In this document: positions 12,323-22,917 of the stretch, one piece after another
Numbering within the stretch: position 1 is the first letter of the stretch
Layout: each line of letters opens with the position of its first letter
Source: Pollenia angustigena
Taxonomy: Eukaryota; Arthropoda; Insecta; Diptera; Polleniidae
Direction: 5' to 3'
Length of the DNA: 64,000 bases
NCBI GenBank assembly: GCA_930367215.1
Contig: OV884056.1
Span: 86,749,285-86,813,284 of the forward strand
Position numbers and translations under genes: made by a program
Notes under the pieces: generated by a model
What the model saw: the letters and a program-made list of their open reading frames with translations, nothing else
The model's database searches: none
Told to the model about the DNA's origin: nothing

Positions 12323-12668
12323 TAGAATACACTATCTCACAAGTCTTACGTATTCCATAATACTTTGTGAGATAGAAATCTAATGAGTTTTGTTGCGACT
12401 GTCAAAAAATCTAACGTAACATGACAGTTTGTGTTCAGACCATCACACAAAGTATAAACACTCACACATGAAATAAAATGCAACCCTGATCCAATGAAAA
12501 GTATTATTGTTTAGAAATTTTTCAAAAAACGATGAAGTCGTATGGGATGTCAAACTTTTTTCTTAATACTTGTCAATTTCGTGACACATTGCATTCACAC
12601 TATCACACTTTGTCATATTACTTGCGATTTTGACATGTATTAATACAAAGTATAATAGTGTAATCTAG
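12323..12668. mobile_element. Short TIR element with terminal hairpins
   Basis: Ends are related inverted repeats (gcctagaatacactat at the left; the reverse complement of the right end reads ggctagattacactat). Just inside the left end is a hairpin in which tatctcacaa pairs with tttgtgagata. A second, right-truncated copy with more than 90% visual identity lies at 60578-60755, which supports a mobile origin. No coding capacity. Confidence 0.65.
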
Positions 12669-12859
12669 CCTTTAGTAGGTCTGCGCACAACTACAACAAT
12701 GCAACAATATAAAAAACAACATGCGTTTTGTTTGTGTATGCAAATGGTAAAAATTTCAAAAAGTTGTCAGCTGTCAAGAAATATGTGTTTTTTATTTTTC
12801 ATGTATTTTTTTATTGAATGAAAAATTTTCAATCGGAATTTTCTTAAAATATGTTGTGA

Positions 12860-13303
12860 TTCAGCAGCGCCAATGTATTTATCATTTATTGCCGAAAGTG
12901 CCATATCCAAATCATGTTACAAACAAAAATTAATCTGAATACATATAATCATTTGAACTTACTTACTAAAGAAGGTAGGTAACCTCCTCCGCCTGCATAT
13001 GGTTGTAAAGAAAACAACCGAAATGCTTTACCCGAAATAGAAGAAGTGTCCCCTTGGTCAACATGTTCGTCTGTGTAAATTTCTCTTCTGTTTTTTAATT
13101 AAAAATGTTGATACTGATGTTTTCTTCACACCATATACAGGCGGCGGAGGAAAGTAAGCAGTCTTTAATGAGCAGTTCAAATTCTTATCCCCAGATTAAT
13201 TTTTGTTTGTTGAATCGTTCATACGAAATAGAGTTTTTAACATGCTTTGGACACGGCACTTTCGGCATGAAATGATAAATACATTGGCGCTGCTGCATCA
13301 TTA
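12860..13303. mobile_element. Foldback/MITE-like element, about 445 bp
   Basis: Inverted terminal repeats of about 60 bp: cagcgccaatgtatttatca near 12863 pairs with tgataaatacattggcgctg near 13297, and both arms continue into ccgaaagtgcc / ggcactttcgg. The interior also has an inverted pair, cctcctccgcctg near 12985 and caggcggcggagg near 13139. No target duplication was clear. Confidence 0.75.
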
Positions 13304-13999
13304 CTGGGAAGGAGACGATTAATGTTATCCATTGTGTCCGCCTTTAAGTTTTTTATTTATTTCTTATATATTTTTATTATTATACATAATTATTTAAAAC
13401 TTTTGTTCACAATTATTGAGTTTAATTTCTAATATCACAATAAGAAAACTAATTTTTTGAAATAAAAAATCATATTAAAAAAGTAAAAAATTTTTAAAAA
13501 AACACAATGGCGTTAAAAAATTTAAACAACTTTAGACATTTTGCCCATTTATGCCTATGTATTATTCCTAAAAACACAACTCTGTAAAAAATCAGCAGGC
13601 GTTTCGAGCAGACCTTCTTATTGGGCCATGATAAATATAATAAGAAAGTCATTTGTGATACATTTCTAAAAAAATATTTGTGTTTTGGCAATTTTCGTGT
13701 ACATTGAGAGCAAGGTATATTTACACAAGGTAAACTCGTTGGCCCATATGTTTGTCAGCTGATTACCCCTAGTTGGAACCTTAACGTCAAATTTCGTGTA
13801 TATGAGAAAAAACTTGTACATGTGTGCGTTAAATTGTTTTTGTTTTATATGAAGACAATTTTGACAATTCGGTTCCTTTTATAGAGCAGCATGTATACAC
13901 TCCCAAATGAGTCTATCTTGTGTAAATATACCTTGATTGATAGTAAGTATGGTAATTAAATGATTTTTTTATTTAAAAGTTACCAGACTAACAAAGTTT
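13304..13999. other. Intergenic stretch, no gene seen
   Basis: AT-rich with no recognisable exon. The frame on the minus strand at 13494-13691 has no domain I know and looks incidental. Confidence 0.5.
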
Positions 14000-14165
14000 T
14001 AACAAGTAAGAGTGCTATATTCGGCTTTGCCGAATCCTATACAACCTTCACCATGATGAGATAAGAACAAAAAGTTATATACATAAATAACGTTCTTTAG
14101 ATAGGTATAAATAAATATTAGTTGAGCCACGCCAACTTTTCATTTCGCCATGCCGAAGAATATAA
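14000..14165 (+). mobile_element. mini-me/DINE-1-like 5' fragment
   Basis: Begins aacaagtaagagtgctat followed by the small hairpin ttcggctttgccgaa and then cttcaccat. This is the same 5' signature as the fuller copies at 43983 and 57775. The rest of the element is missing. Confidence 0.65.
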
Positions 14166-14768
14166 AAAAACAACAAATTTATATATGTACCTAAGCCCGT
14201 TTCTTCTTTTGCCAAATTTGATTTTTTAAATTCGTTTTATAATCTTAAAATCGTTTTTTAGAACATAAAAAAATTAAATAGAAAAATGAAAAAAATTCTT
14301 TTTGGGATTCGTACTGGCAATATCATTAGTCTCAGGAGAGAACTTAACAACTCGGCTACGAATGCTTTTACTAAAGAAGCGTTAAATTAAAATGTATTGA
14401 GTCTATAAGTTTGTTTCTTTAATTGTGCGGCATATCATATACATGCATTAATGTGTATGTGTATTAGACTGGTCGCAATTTTTTTTTTTTTTTTTAATTT
14501 AATTGTTTGCGCTGCTTAAAATATGAGGTTTGGTGGGGCCCAAAGTTCCCCATATTATAAAAAAAAAACATCTTTTCTATCAGATCTTTATAGTTATACT
14601 AGTTGAAAAGCCGAAAATCAAAAATATGGCTTCGTTACGATCTTCCGCAGAGAAAGTACTTCAAGTGTGCCAAATTTCAGCTTCCTATGTCATCAGATGG
14701 CTTCAGAAAGTTGCGGAAAGAATAGGACATACATGCAAACATCCTGACATACTAAGAAATTATATATT

Positions 14769-15480
14769 AGCCCAATTCACAATCTTGTGCAAATGGTCTT
14801 GCATCGTAGCATTTGCAAAATGGTATAGTGAATACTGTAGTATACTTTTGGGATTATAGTAAATACTATACCATTTTTCAGATCGGCTTCACTCAAAATA
14901 TTATGTAGTTAAATTCAAACAAAAATTCATTTTAAACAAATTAAAATTCATTTAGAAAACGGATATTTACATTTCATTTAAAACAAATGATTTTTACGTT
15001 CATTTTTAAATTTTTTATTTTTTGAACATATTCGTTAAAATTGAATAGTTTTTACTTTTAAAAAATATATTTTAACCGACAATAATAAAACTACATAAAA
15101 AAAACGAAAAAACATTATTTTTTGGTAGCTTGTTTTTTGAATAACAAACATAAATGTTAAAAAATAAAATTATTTGTAAAATAACTATATTTTTATTAAA
15201 TTTTAACAGTACGGAAAACGAAGTTATTAACCGACAATCAGTTACTGTAATAATTTTATGAGTGTTGGTTCACTGAGTGTTGCATATTTGCAAAAGAGTA
15301 GCAAGTGCATTGCTGTATATTTTGTTGGTGTAGAGTAAAAATATACTATACCATTTTGCAAATGCTACGATATATAGTTATGGTTTTAACCATAATCCCA
15401 AAAGTATGCTATGGTATTTACTATTCTATTTTGCAAATGCTACGATGCAAGACCATTTGCACAAGATTGTGAATTGGGCT
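14769..15480. mobile_element. Nested TIR element inside left foldback arm
   Basis: A 712-bp element with inverted termini of 90 bp or more (agcccaattcacaatcttg at the left; its complement ends at 15480). It is flanked by att on both sides (14766-14768 and 15481-15483). It is absent from the matching place in the right arm at about 17002-17007, which shows that it is a separate insertion. An additional internal copy of the terminal motif (ttgcaaatgctacgat) lies near 15355. Confidence 0.78.
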
Positions 15481-15500
15481 ATTGTATAGATAGATTAACA

Positions 15501-15910
15501 TATGTTCGCGCAACTCAAAAACGCTCTAGCTTATTGAAAAACTAAAAAAAACCGAAATTCCGCAATAAAATTTACTTTAAGAAAGTTAAAACTTTTTTCT
15601 TTATGTTGGCTTTGGTTTTCGAGATATACCGTTATTTCTAAAATTAAGGAGGTTGCACAAGATATGTTCGCGTAACTTAAAAACGCTTTAGTTTATTGAA
15701 CAACTAAAAAAAAACCGAAATTCCGCAATAACATTTACTTTAAGAAAGTTGAAACTTTTTTCTTTATGTTGGCTTTGGTTTTCGAGAAATACCGTTATTT
15801 CGAAAATTAAGGAGGTTGCACAACATATGTTCGCGTAACTCAAAAACGCTTTTGTTTATTGAAAAACTAAAAAAAACCGAAATTCCGCAATAAAATTTAC
15901 TTTAAGAAAG
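15501..15910 (+). repeat. About 163-bp tandem repeat, 2.5-3 units, in foldback arm
   Basis: tatgttcgcg recurs at 15501, 15663 and 15827; each unit continues into aaaccgaaattccgcaata, and the complete units end with aggaggttgcacaa. One inverted unit sits in each right-arm copy (about 16690-16770 and 16880-16990). A partial unit occurs alone at 20600-20690. Confidence 0.88.
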
Positions 15911-17559
15911 GTATATATATATATATGCGCAGTCGTTTTAGAAACATAATTTTTTTTCTGGAAAAAAAAAAGTTTTTTTTATTAAAATTTCGGAATTTTT
16001 GTTTTTAAAAATTCATAAAATTTTAAAAATGCAGCTATGCTTCTTATTTTATGCAGACATATAAAAAACAACATTGCAAGCAAAACAAGCTATAAATGAT
16101 TAAAATCTGTTAACAACTTTTGATTTTATGTATTCACAAAAGACGAAAAATTTTAATTAATTTAAGAATCAAAAGATTTTGTTATTCGTGCTTAATTCCC
16201 AGTTTTTATTATTGATAAAAACACTTGAAATTTATTGTTGATGGGATAAGCTATTCCTATGCATTTCACTGGTTGCTTAGGCCAGATCATCAGGAAACGT
16301 CATCCATAAAGGTTTTAGACAAACTAAAGATATTAAACCAAATAAAACTGTTAAACGTATAAGAATTATAGCAACAGTTCTACTTGTAACAATATCAAAG
16401 TTTAAACAAAACACATCAACAATAAACAACAGTGGGTTCATCTCATCTTACATTTTTATTAAACCGCCACATCTTTTGTGAATATATAAAATCAAAAGTT
16501 GTTTACAGATTTTAATCATTTATAGCTTGTTTTGTTTGCAATGTTGTTTTTTATATGTCTGCATAAAATTTTTAATGAATTTTTAAAAACAAAAATTCCG
16601 AAATTTTAATAAAAAAATTATTTTTTTTTTTCCAGAAAAAAAATTATGTTTCTAAAATGACTGCGCATATAAGAAAAACGTTTTACCTTTCTTAAAGTAA
16701 ATTTTATTGCGTAATTTCGGTTTTTTTTAGTTTTTCAATAAGCTAAAGCGTTTTTGAGTTGCGCGAACATATGTTAATCTATCTATACAATGAATTTTTA
16801 AAAACAAAAATTCCGAAATTTTAATAAAAAAATTATTTTTTTTTTCCAGAAAAAAAATTATGCTTCTAAAATGACTGCGCATATAAGAAAAACGTTTTAC
16901 CTTTCTTAAAGTAAATTTTATTGCGTAATTTCGGTTTTTTTAGTTTTTCAATAAGCTAAAGCGTTTTTGAGTTGCGCGAACATATGTTAATCTATCTATA
17001 CAATAATATATAATTTCTTAGTATGTCAGGATGTTTGCATGTATGTCCTATTCTTTCCGCCACTTTCTGAAGCCATCTGATGACATAGGAAGCTGAAATT
17101 TGGCACACTTGAAGTATTTTCTTTGCGGAAGATCGTAACGAAGCCATATTTTTGATTTTCGGCTTTTCAACTAGTATAACTATAAAGATCTGATAGAAAA
17201 GATGTTTTTTTTTATAATATGGGGAACTTTGGGCCCCACCCGGCACGGCTAGGCACCGTCGGATTGACCTGAAAAATTAGATCATGATTTCTTACACCAA
17301 ACCTCATATTTTAAGCAGCGCAAACAATTAAATTTAAAAAAAAATCCCATACAAGATGCGACCAGTCTAATGTGTATGCGTAAAATTATACACATTACAA
17401 ATAAAAAAACAACAACAAAAAAACACATTACCAACACTGTATTACCATAGCCAGTGTATGACCGTAGAAACACAAATTGAATTGGTTTGTATGGTATGTT
17501 TATTTCGTAATTGGTCATACAGTGTTGGTATGGTAATGTCACGTCTAATTGGACCTTTA

Positions 17560-17868
17560 AAGGAAAAAATTTGAGGCAGTCATGGTTTTTTACTCATATC
17601 TCAGCCATTTGTGGACCGATCTTGCTGAATTTCAATAGCAAACAATTCCTGACCATATGTGACATAATGTATAATAACCTGGCCTCCATCATATATGGGG
17701 TCTTCGGAAAACCCATTTCAACGGACATCGTTAAATCAACTCCGCTCCTCATAAGGACCCAGAATATATATACTTTATAGGGTCTAACATCAATATTATA
17801 GGAACTACTAACGGCATGGCAAACTTACATATACCCTATTCACCACCTTTGGTGAAGGGTATAAAAAG
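17560..17868 (+). mobile_element. mini-me/DINE-1-like 3' fragment
   Basis: Contains the core atctcagccatttgtggacc, aggacccagaatatatata and the terminal hairpin tataccctattcacc..ggtgaagggtata, followed by aaaaa. The GACG microsatellite is nearly lost. Truncated at its 5' side. Confidence 0.7.
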
Positions 17869-18082
17869 GGGGTCGTTCACAGTTGATAACTTTAACAAAT
17901 TAACAAACTACCGAGTAACAAATTAACAAGTTCGGTGTAAATACCACTATTATATATAGTGTCATACACCAATAGATTCGTGATATTTTAGAATCTATGG
18001 TAATCATGGAAAAACGATCTCAACTGTGGAGTTAAGACTTATTTTTTAACGAAAAAATAAAACTTCGGATTAAACTCATAAA

Positions 18083-18240
18083 AAAGGGTTTATTTCCCTG
18101 ACATAAAATAAAACTCTTTTGAGGAGTTTTATTTTTCACGTCATAGAATAAAACTCTTTTGAGGAGTTTTAATTTTTACGCCTAAAATAAAACTCACTGT
18201 TCTATGGAGTTTTAATTTTTCGTCTAAAATAAAATTAATT
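18083..18240. repeat. Short tandem palindromes (aaaactc/gagtttt)
   Basis: Three or more units of about 50 bp, each holding ataaaactctttt and aggagttttat arms that can pair. The second unit differs by a few bases and the third carries a longer spacer (cactgttctatgg). Confidence 0.6.
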
Positions 18241-18308
18241 TTGAATATTAACTTCTATTTTTAAAGTCGATTTATTTAATTGCAATGTAAGCTGATTAGA
18301 TTACACTT

Positions 18309-18902
18309 AACTGAAAGAAAAATGCTTCATATATTTAATGAATCATTTTCATAAATAAATTTTCCTTGGCTAAATGAAAATTTTCATTGTCTAATGGAAT
18401 TTCATAGTTATAATGAAGTATTTTCGTTAAAATCGCTTCATTTGATTTCGTAATTACGTTAAAAATGTTCATTGGATATATGAAAACTTAAGTTTGTCCA
18501 AGTTAAACAAAAAATTTTAATTGGCGACATAAAACAATATACAAACATAACTATATTCATAAATAAATAAATTATAGTTTCCTTAAAAAAATGTTTAATT
18601 GTTAATCAAAAAATGTAAGATTTAATTATTTCATACATCTAATGTAATATGCCGTTAAATTTATGAAATCAAAATTTTTTTTATAAAAGCAACATATTTC
18701 AATAATGCTTTCATAAATTTTAATTTTCATTATGACAATGAATAACATTCATAGATCTAATGTAATGTTTCATTAAATACATTTTAATGAAACAGGTTTC
18801 ATTGATCAAACGAAGCGCTGCATAGGTTTCTTTTTAATGCAATTTTTCATGGGTGGGATTAATGCCAAAATTCATTGGTATTGCGAAGAAAATTCTTTCA
18901 GT
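18309..18902. mobile_element. TIR element, about 594 bp, AT-rich
   Basis: Left end actgaaagaaaaatgcttc pairs with right end gaagaaaattctttcagt. The interior is dense in ttcatt/aatgaa motifs in both orientations (for example near 18330-18480 and 18700-18800), as in subterminal repeats of small DNA elements. No clear target duplication and no coding capacity. Confidence 0.55.
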
Positions 18903-19573
18903 GTTCTTTACAAATTGTAATGTTTTGACCAGCGTAAAGATTTGGGCTTAAATTTATTTAAAATGAGTTGTATTTAATAACGGAGAAAATAAAACTGCTT
19001 AAACAAGTTATATTTTTTGATGGCTAAAAACAACTCTTTTATTTCTCAACTGAATTTTACTTTAAAGGAAAAAAATCACTTTTTAAGAGTTTAAATCGAC
19101 ATTTTATTTTTACGTTAGAAATTAACTGTCTTTAATGAATTTTTTTGTTTTAAGTTTACAAAATAACTGTTACAAAAAAACTTTTTTGATATAATTTATA
19201 GATGTTACGGTCCCTGATTTTTTTTGTCATAAAGTGTTTTAGGATCAATCCGAACCAATTGTTATCTCAATTTTTTTAATTTTTGAAAAGAACGAGTTTT
19301 GTAATTCACATACTCAGTTGGTAGGTTTTACTGTCAAACAATTTATTTATTAAAGAAAAATAAATTATAAACAATATATCTGTAGCATTTGGACAAAACA
19401 TTTTGAGTCGACAGATAGAAAAAAAGTTTTTAAAAAAAACTAGGCGAAAAAATAATTTTTATTAAATAATAAAATAAACTAAAATTAAAGAAAAATTCGT
19501 TTAAAATACTAAATTTTAAAATCGTAAACAAAAATGTTTTTTGAATGAAAATTCGTCTTATTAACAACATATA

Positions 19574-20116
19574 AAAAGGGTGTTTTTTTTTTTAGTGATA
19601 CAACTTTGAGTTGGCATCCCTGCTTTATTTGACCACCCATTTAACAGCTGATAGTTGCTTTTTGTTTAGTTTGCTGACATTTCATTTTGGATCGACTTAC
19701 ACCAGAGCAACGCGTGCAAAATTGTGGAAATTTTTAATCAAAATAGTTCGGCGAATGGGCTGAAGCACAAATTGATATTGATTTTAAATTTCCATTTAAA
19801 ATTTTTTATTCCCATGAAGCCCATTTCTGGTTGAATGGGTGCGTAAATAAGCAGAATTGTCGCATTTGGAGTAAGGAGAATCCACAAGCTTTTGTGAAAA
19901 CACCGTTACATCCACAGAAAATTTCTGTTTGGTGCGCTTTATGGGCTGGCGAAGTCATTAGCACATATGTCTTCAAAAACGATGATGGTCAGAATGCGAA
20001 AAGTTGTTGAAAATTGGTGTTCTACGCGCCAGCTTGGACCGTTTCATTGATATCAAAAATATATTACTATGTTTTATTATGATTTACACTTGTATCACTC
20101 TTTAAAAAATACCCTT
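19574..20116 (+). pseudogene. Deleted rosa-like mariner (DD41D) relic
   Basis: Termini are imperfect inverted repeats (aaagggtgtttt near 19576 and agtgatacaact; right end agtgatacaagt and aaagggtat in reverse complement) flanked by TA at 19572-19573 and 20117-20118, the mariner target. A short N-terminal remnant near 19688 (MDRLTPEQRVQ in one frame) is followed by a frame encoding EAHFWLNGCVNKQNCRIW and KISVWCALWAGEVISTYVF. The motif expected to hold the first catalytic aspartate (normally SDEAHF in this group) reads SHEAHF, so that residue is lost. The DNA-binding middle and the C-terminal catalytic third are deleted; the relic is only about 540 bp. Confidence 0.75.
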
Positions 20117-20119
20117 TAT

Positions 20120-21446
20120 GCCAGAGATATAAATTAATTATTTAAATAGTTTTTGCTTCTCCTGTAAAATTTTCAAAATGTTAGATTGGACCGTTTTCGT
20201 TTGAGGTAACGATATATAACTATATACATAAATATGTGAATACATACATTTGTAAAATTTGTAAGAAATTTCGAGTGGAATTCAAATAAATTTTTTTACT
20301 TTTTATTTTATTGTCCTCTTTTTTATTCTTTTTCAAAATATAGTCGCCTTACAAAAACAACGCTAAAAAATATATTTAACTTTTTTCGTTATTTTCTCGA
20401 CATAGCCTAAAGTTTGTTTAAGTTACTGTTATTTTATAGAAAAATTAATAAAACTTAAAGTTAGACGACTTTGATTATATGCCCCCAATATTGTTTACGA
20501 TTAATAACTCTCGATTGACACTTTTTATGAGACAAACTGGGCACATGGCATTTCAACCTTATTCGGGTACACTGAATCCAGTGGAGCTAGCCGTTTTTTA
20601 GGTTAGATCTGGTTTTCGAGTTATACCGTTATTTCGAAAATGGAGGAGGTTGCACAACATATGTTCGCGTAACTCAAAACTGGTTTCTTGCACAGTGTAA
20701 TTTGAGTGTAATCTTTTCTTTATTATCATATGGAAAAATTATTAATTATTTTGTTTATACATATGTATAAAAAAATGCAGCTTGATTGATTTTTACGTAG
20801 AGATGATGAGTAATAGTCCTCTACTAAAATAAAAGAATGAAATATAAACTTGCAGAATAGATAAGTATGTAAGTATGTATGCAGAGATGTTCATATAGAT
20901 AAAATATCTATCATCTCTTGACGTTAAAATGATACTATTATCAACTGATATGAACCTAAACTTAATCTCTTTCAACACTTTGCAACACGATCATTTAGTA
21001 TGCATTATCACATTTCCGCCCTTTAGTTAGGAAAAACTCACATTTTACTTTTTTACTACGAACTTGTCTTTACTTGTTTTATCTTATGATTAAAGAAAAT
21101 AATTTTTATTTCTTAAAGTAGTTTTGTTAGTTTTTTGCGAGGTAATTTCGTCTTCCTCCAAAACCGAATTCGAGCTTTCTTTGGTCTCCATCAGATAAAG
21201 GTTTCAAAAGACGACTAAAACTATTGCATATGGTTAATGTTGAAAACCGAAAAAGTGTTACTCAGTACAGTGACGCAACGCCAAACACAAAACTTGTTTA
21301 AATGAATGGTCAAGCCATTATGGTGTTATTGCTCATTTAATTTTTTTTTTTTTTTTTTTTTTGCTGGATGAATTATTCATATTCGTATATTTGGTCCTCT
21401 TCCATTTTATTGTTTGATTTAATTTTTTGATGATGTTTGCTTGTTA
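20120..21446. other. Intergenic stretch with a lone foldback-module fragment
   Basis: No gene recognised. At 20600-20690 there is an isolated copy of the foldback tandem module (ataccgttatttcgaaaat, aggaggttgcacaacatatg). A run of about 24 T lies near 21340-21362. Small frames here have no known domain. Confidence 0.55.
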
Positions 21447-21454
21447 CACTCGGA

Positions 21455-22797
21455 GGCTCCACGGAAAGCCCCCCAATGAAGTAACGCCCAAACGAGAAAT
21501 GAAATATTCCCCAATTTTTTTCATAAATTTGTGGGTGTTATTTCCTATGATATAACTCCCAACATAGCGTGTTTAATTTGGGTGTTATTTAATTTTTTAT
21601 TCGGGGGTTATTTCATTTTTAAAGCTGTTTGTTTTTGGGGGTTATTTCATTTTATTTGGGGTTTATTTCATTTGCTTAGATTGATCTTTTTCCTTTTTTT
21701 TGAGAATTCAAGTAACTGTTTTTTGAAATAACAGTGTAACATATGAGTACAATCTGCCTAAAACATAAGATATTTTCAGTTGTGCATCGAAGTTCGGACG
21801 CTTTACATCATCTCGTGTTAATATTTAAAAAAATGGAATTCGAAATTGTTGGTGGAAAACGATGAAATAGCAATTTGCTATATTCTTTAAGTGAAAAACA
21901 ATTATATTTAAACAGTGGAGGTAGTTGTGTAAAGGGGGGTAGCTTTTTAACCATGGGAGGTAAGACCATGATGGCTTTATCTCCCATTCAAAAGAGAGAT
22001 AAAGCCTTTTATTTTTTTCTCATTCGAATGGGAGGCAAGCCATCATGGCCTTAGTACACATTAGTAATATTAGGAAATGGCTTTATCTCTCATTTCCGTT
22101 TTGAAGAACTTTTCCATTTTACATTGATTAATAGTTTTCTTATTTTTATAATTAAGAGGTAATGATTTTCCCTTTTACTAAAGTTAAGTATTGAAATCTT
22201 GCTTCGCATACCTAAGTTTTTCTGCGTGGCGGCCTGCGGCCGCGCTTAGGGGTTTTTTCCTCCAGTAGGACGCGGCAGGTGGCTTCGCTGAATAAAGTTT
22301 TTCCTGCGTGCGTCACAAGAATAAAAATATGTCTTTTCCCGGGAACACTAAAGTAAAGTATTGGATCTGGCTTCGCATACTAAAGTTTTTCTACGTGGCG
22401 GCCTGCGGTCGTGCTTAGGGGTTTTTTCCTCCAGTAGGACGCGGCAGGTGGCTTCGCTGAATAAAGTTTTCCTGCGTGCGTCACAAGAATAAAAAAATGT
22501 TTTTCAATGATAACTAAGGATTTTCCCTTTTACAGAATGTTAACACCATTCGTAACAATATTCTGGAAAAATATGGCTTTGTCTCTCATTTAGGAAAAAA
22601 ATATTGGGCAATAAGACTATTACGGCTTTATCTCCCATTCAATTGAGCAATAAATCAAAATATTGGGGGTTTATTTCATTTATTTTTCGATGTTATTTCA
22701 TTCACTGCTTTTGGGTGTTATTTTCTATTTTTTGGGGTTTATTTCATTGGGGGTTATTTCCTGGGCGTTATTTCATTGGGGGGCTTTTCGTGGAGCC
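21455..22797. mobile_element. TIR element with GGGG-TTATTTCATT subterminal repeats, copy 1
   Basis: A 1,343-bp element. Inverted termini of about 34 bp begin ggctccacg and continue into aaagccccccaatgaa, with about two mismatches. Flanking octamers cactcgga (21447-21454) and cacgcgga (22798-22805) match at 7 of 8 positions. Both subterminal zones are filled with gggg(t)tatttcattt-type motifs (about 21520-21670 and 22660-22780). The centre holds a GC-rich duplicated module and an invertible tggctttatctcccattc motif. The open frames at 21531-21731 and 22604-22816 are made of the subterminal repeats and are not credible genes. Confidence 0.78.
22165..22500 (+). repeat. About 168-bp GC-rich tandem duplication inside copy 1
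   Basis: Two units share gtggcggcctgcgg, gcttaggggttttttcctcc, gtaggacgcggcaggtggct, cgctgaataaag and cctgcgtgcgtcacaagaat. The ggcggcc landmarks sit about 169 bp apart. The GGCC-rich part can form a hairpin (gcggcc t gcggccgc). Composition contrasts sharply with the surrounding AT-rich DNA. Confidence 0.88.
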
Positions 22798-22917
22798 CAC
22801 GCGGATAGTATATTGAATTGATAATGTCATGTAATAATAAAAAAAGGTGCTGATATAAACTAACATTTCTTCATACATAGTCAGTATCGTTAATTTCTCT
22901 TTTGATAAGTTCTTAAC

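Larger units (their letters stand above)
14463..17371. mobile_element. Foldback (FB-like) transposon, 2.9 kb, with nested insertion
   Basis: A long palindromic element. Outer arms (14463-14768 and 17007-17371) begin attagactggtcgca and are about 98% alike by eye. Inner arms (15485-16150 against 16470-17005) are built of tandem modules, and a loop of about 300 bp lies at about 16155-16465. Flanking 10-mers gtgtatgtgt (14453-14462) and gtgtatgcgt (17372-17381) match at 9 of 10 positions, fitting the roughly 9-bp target duplication of foldback/Mutator-type elements. The left arm lacks a segment of about 56 bp present in the right arm (about 17237-17292), apparently deleted between two ggtg repeats. 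The inner right arm is duplicated in direct orientation (16570-16790 and 16795-17005). No transposase is seen, so it is presumably non-autonomous. Confidence 0.82.

Noticed and set aside
14530..17246. Matching ORFs in the two foldback arms sharing MASLRSSAEKVLQVCQISAS-like peptide
   Set aside because: They match because the arms are near-identical inverted copies. Lengths are short, ends differ, and no known domain is present.
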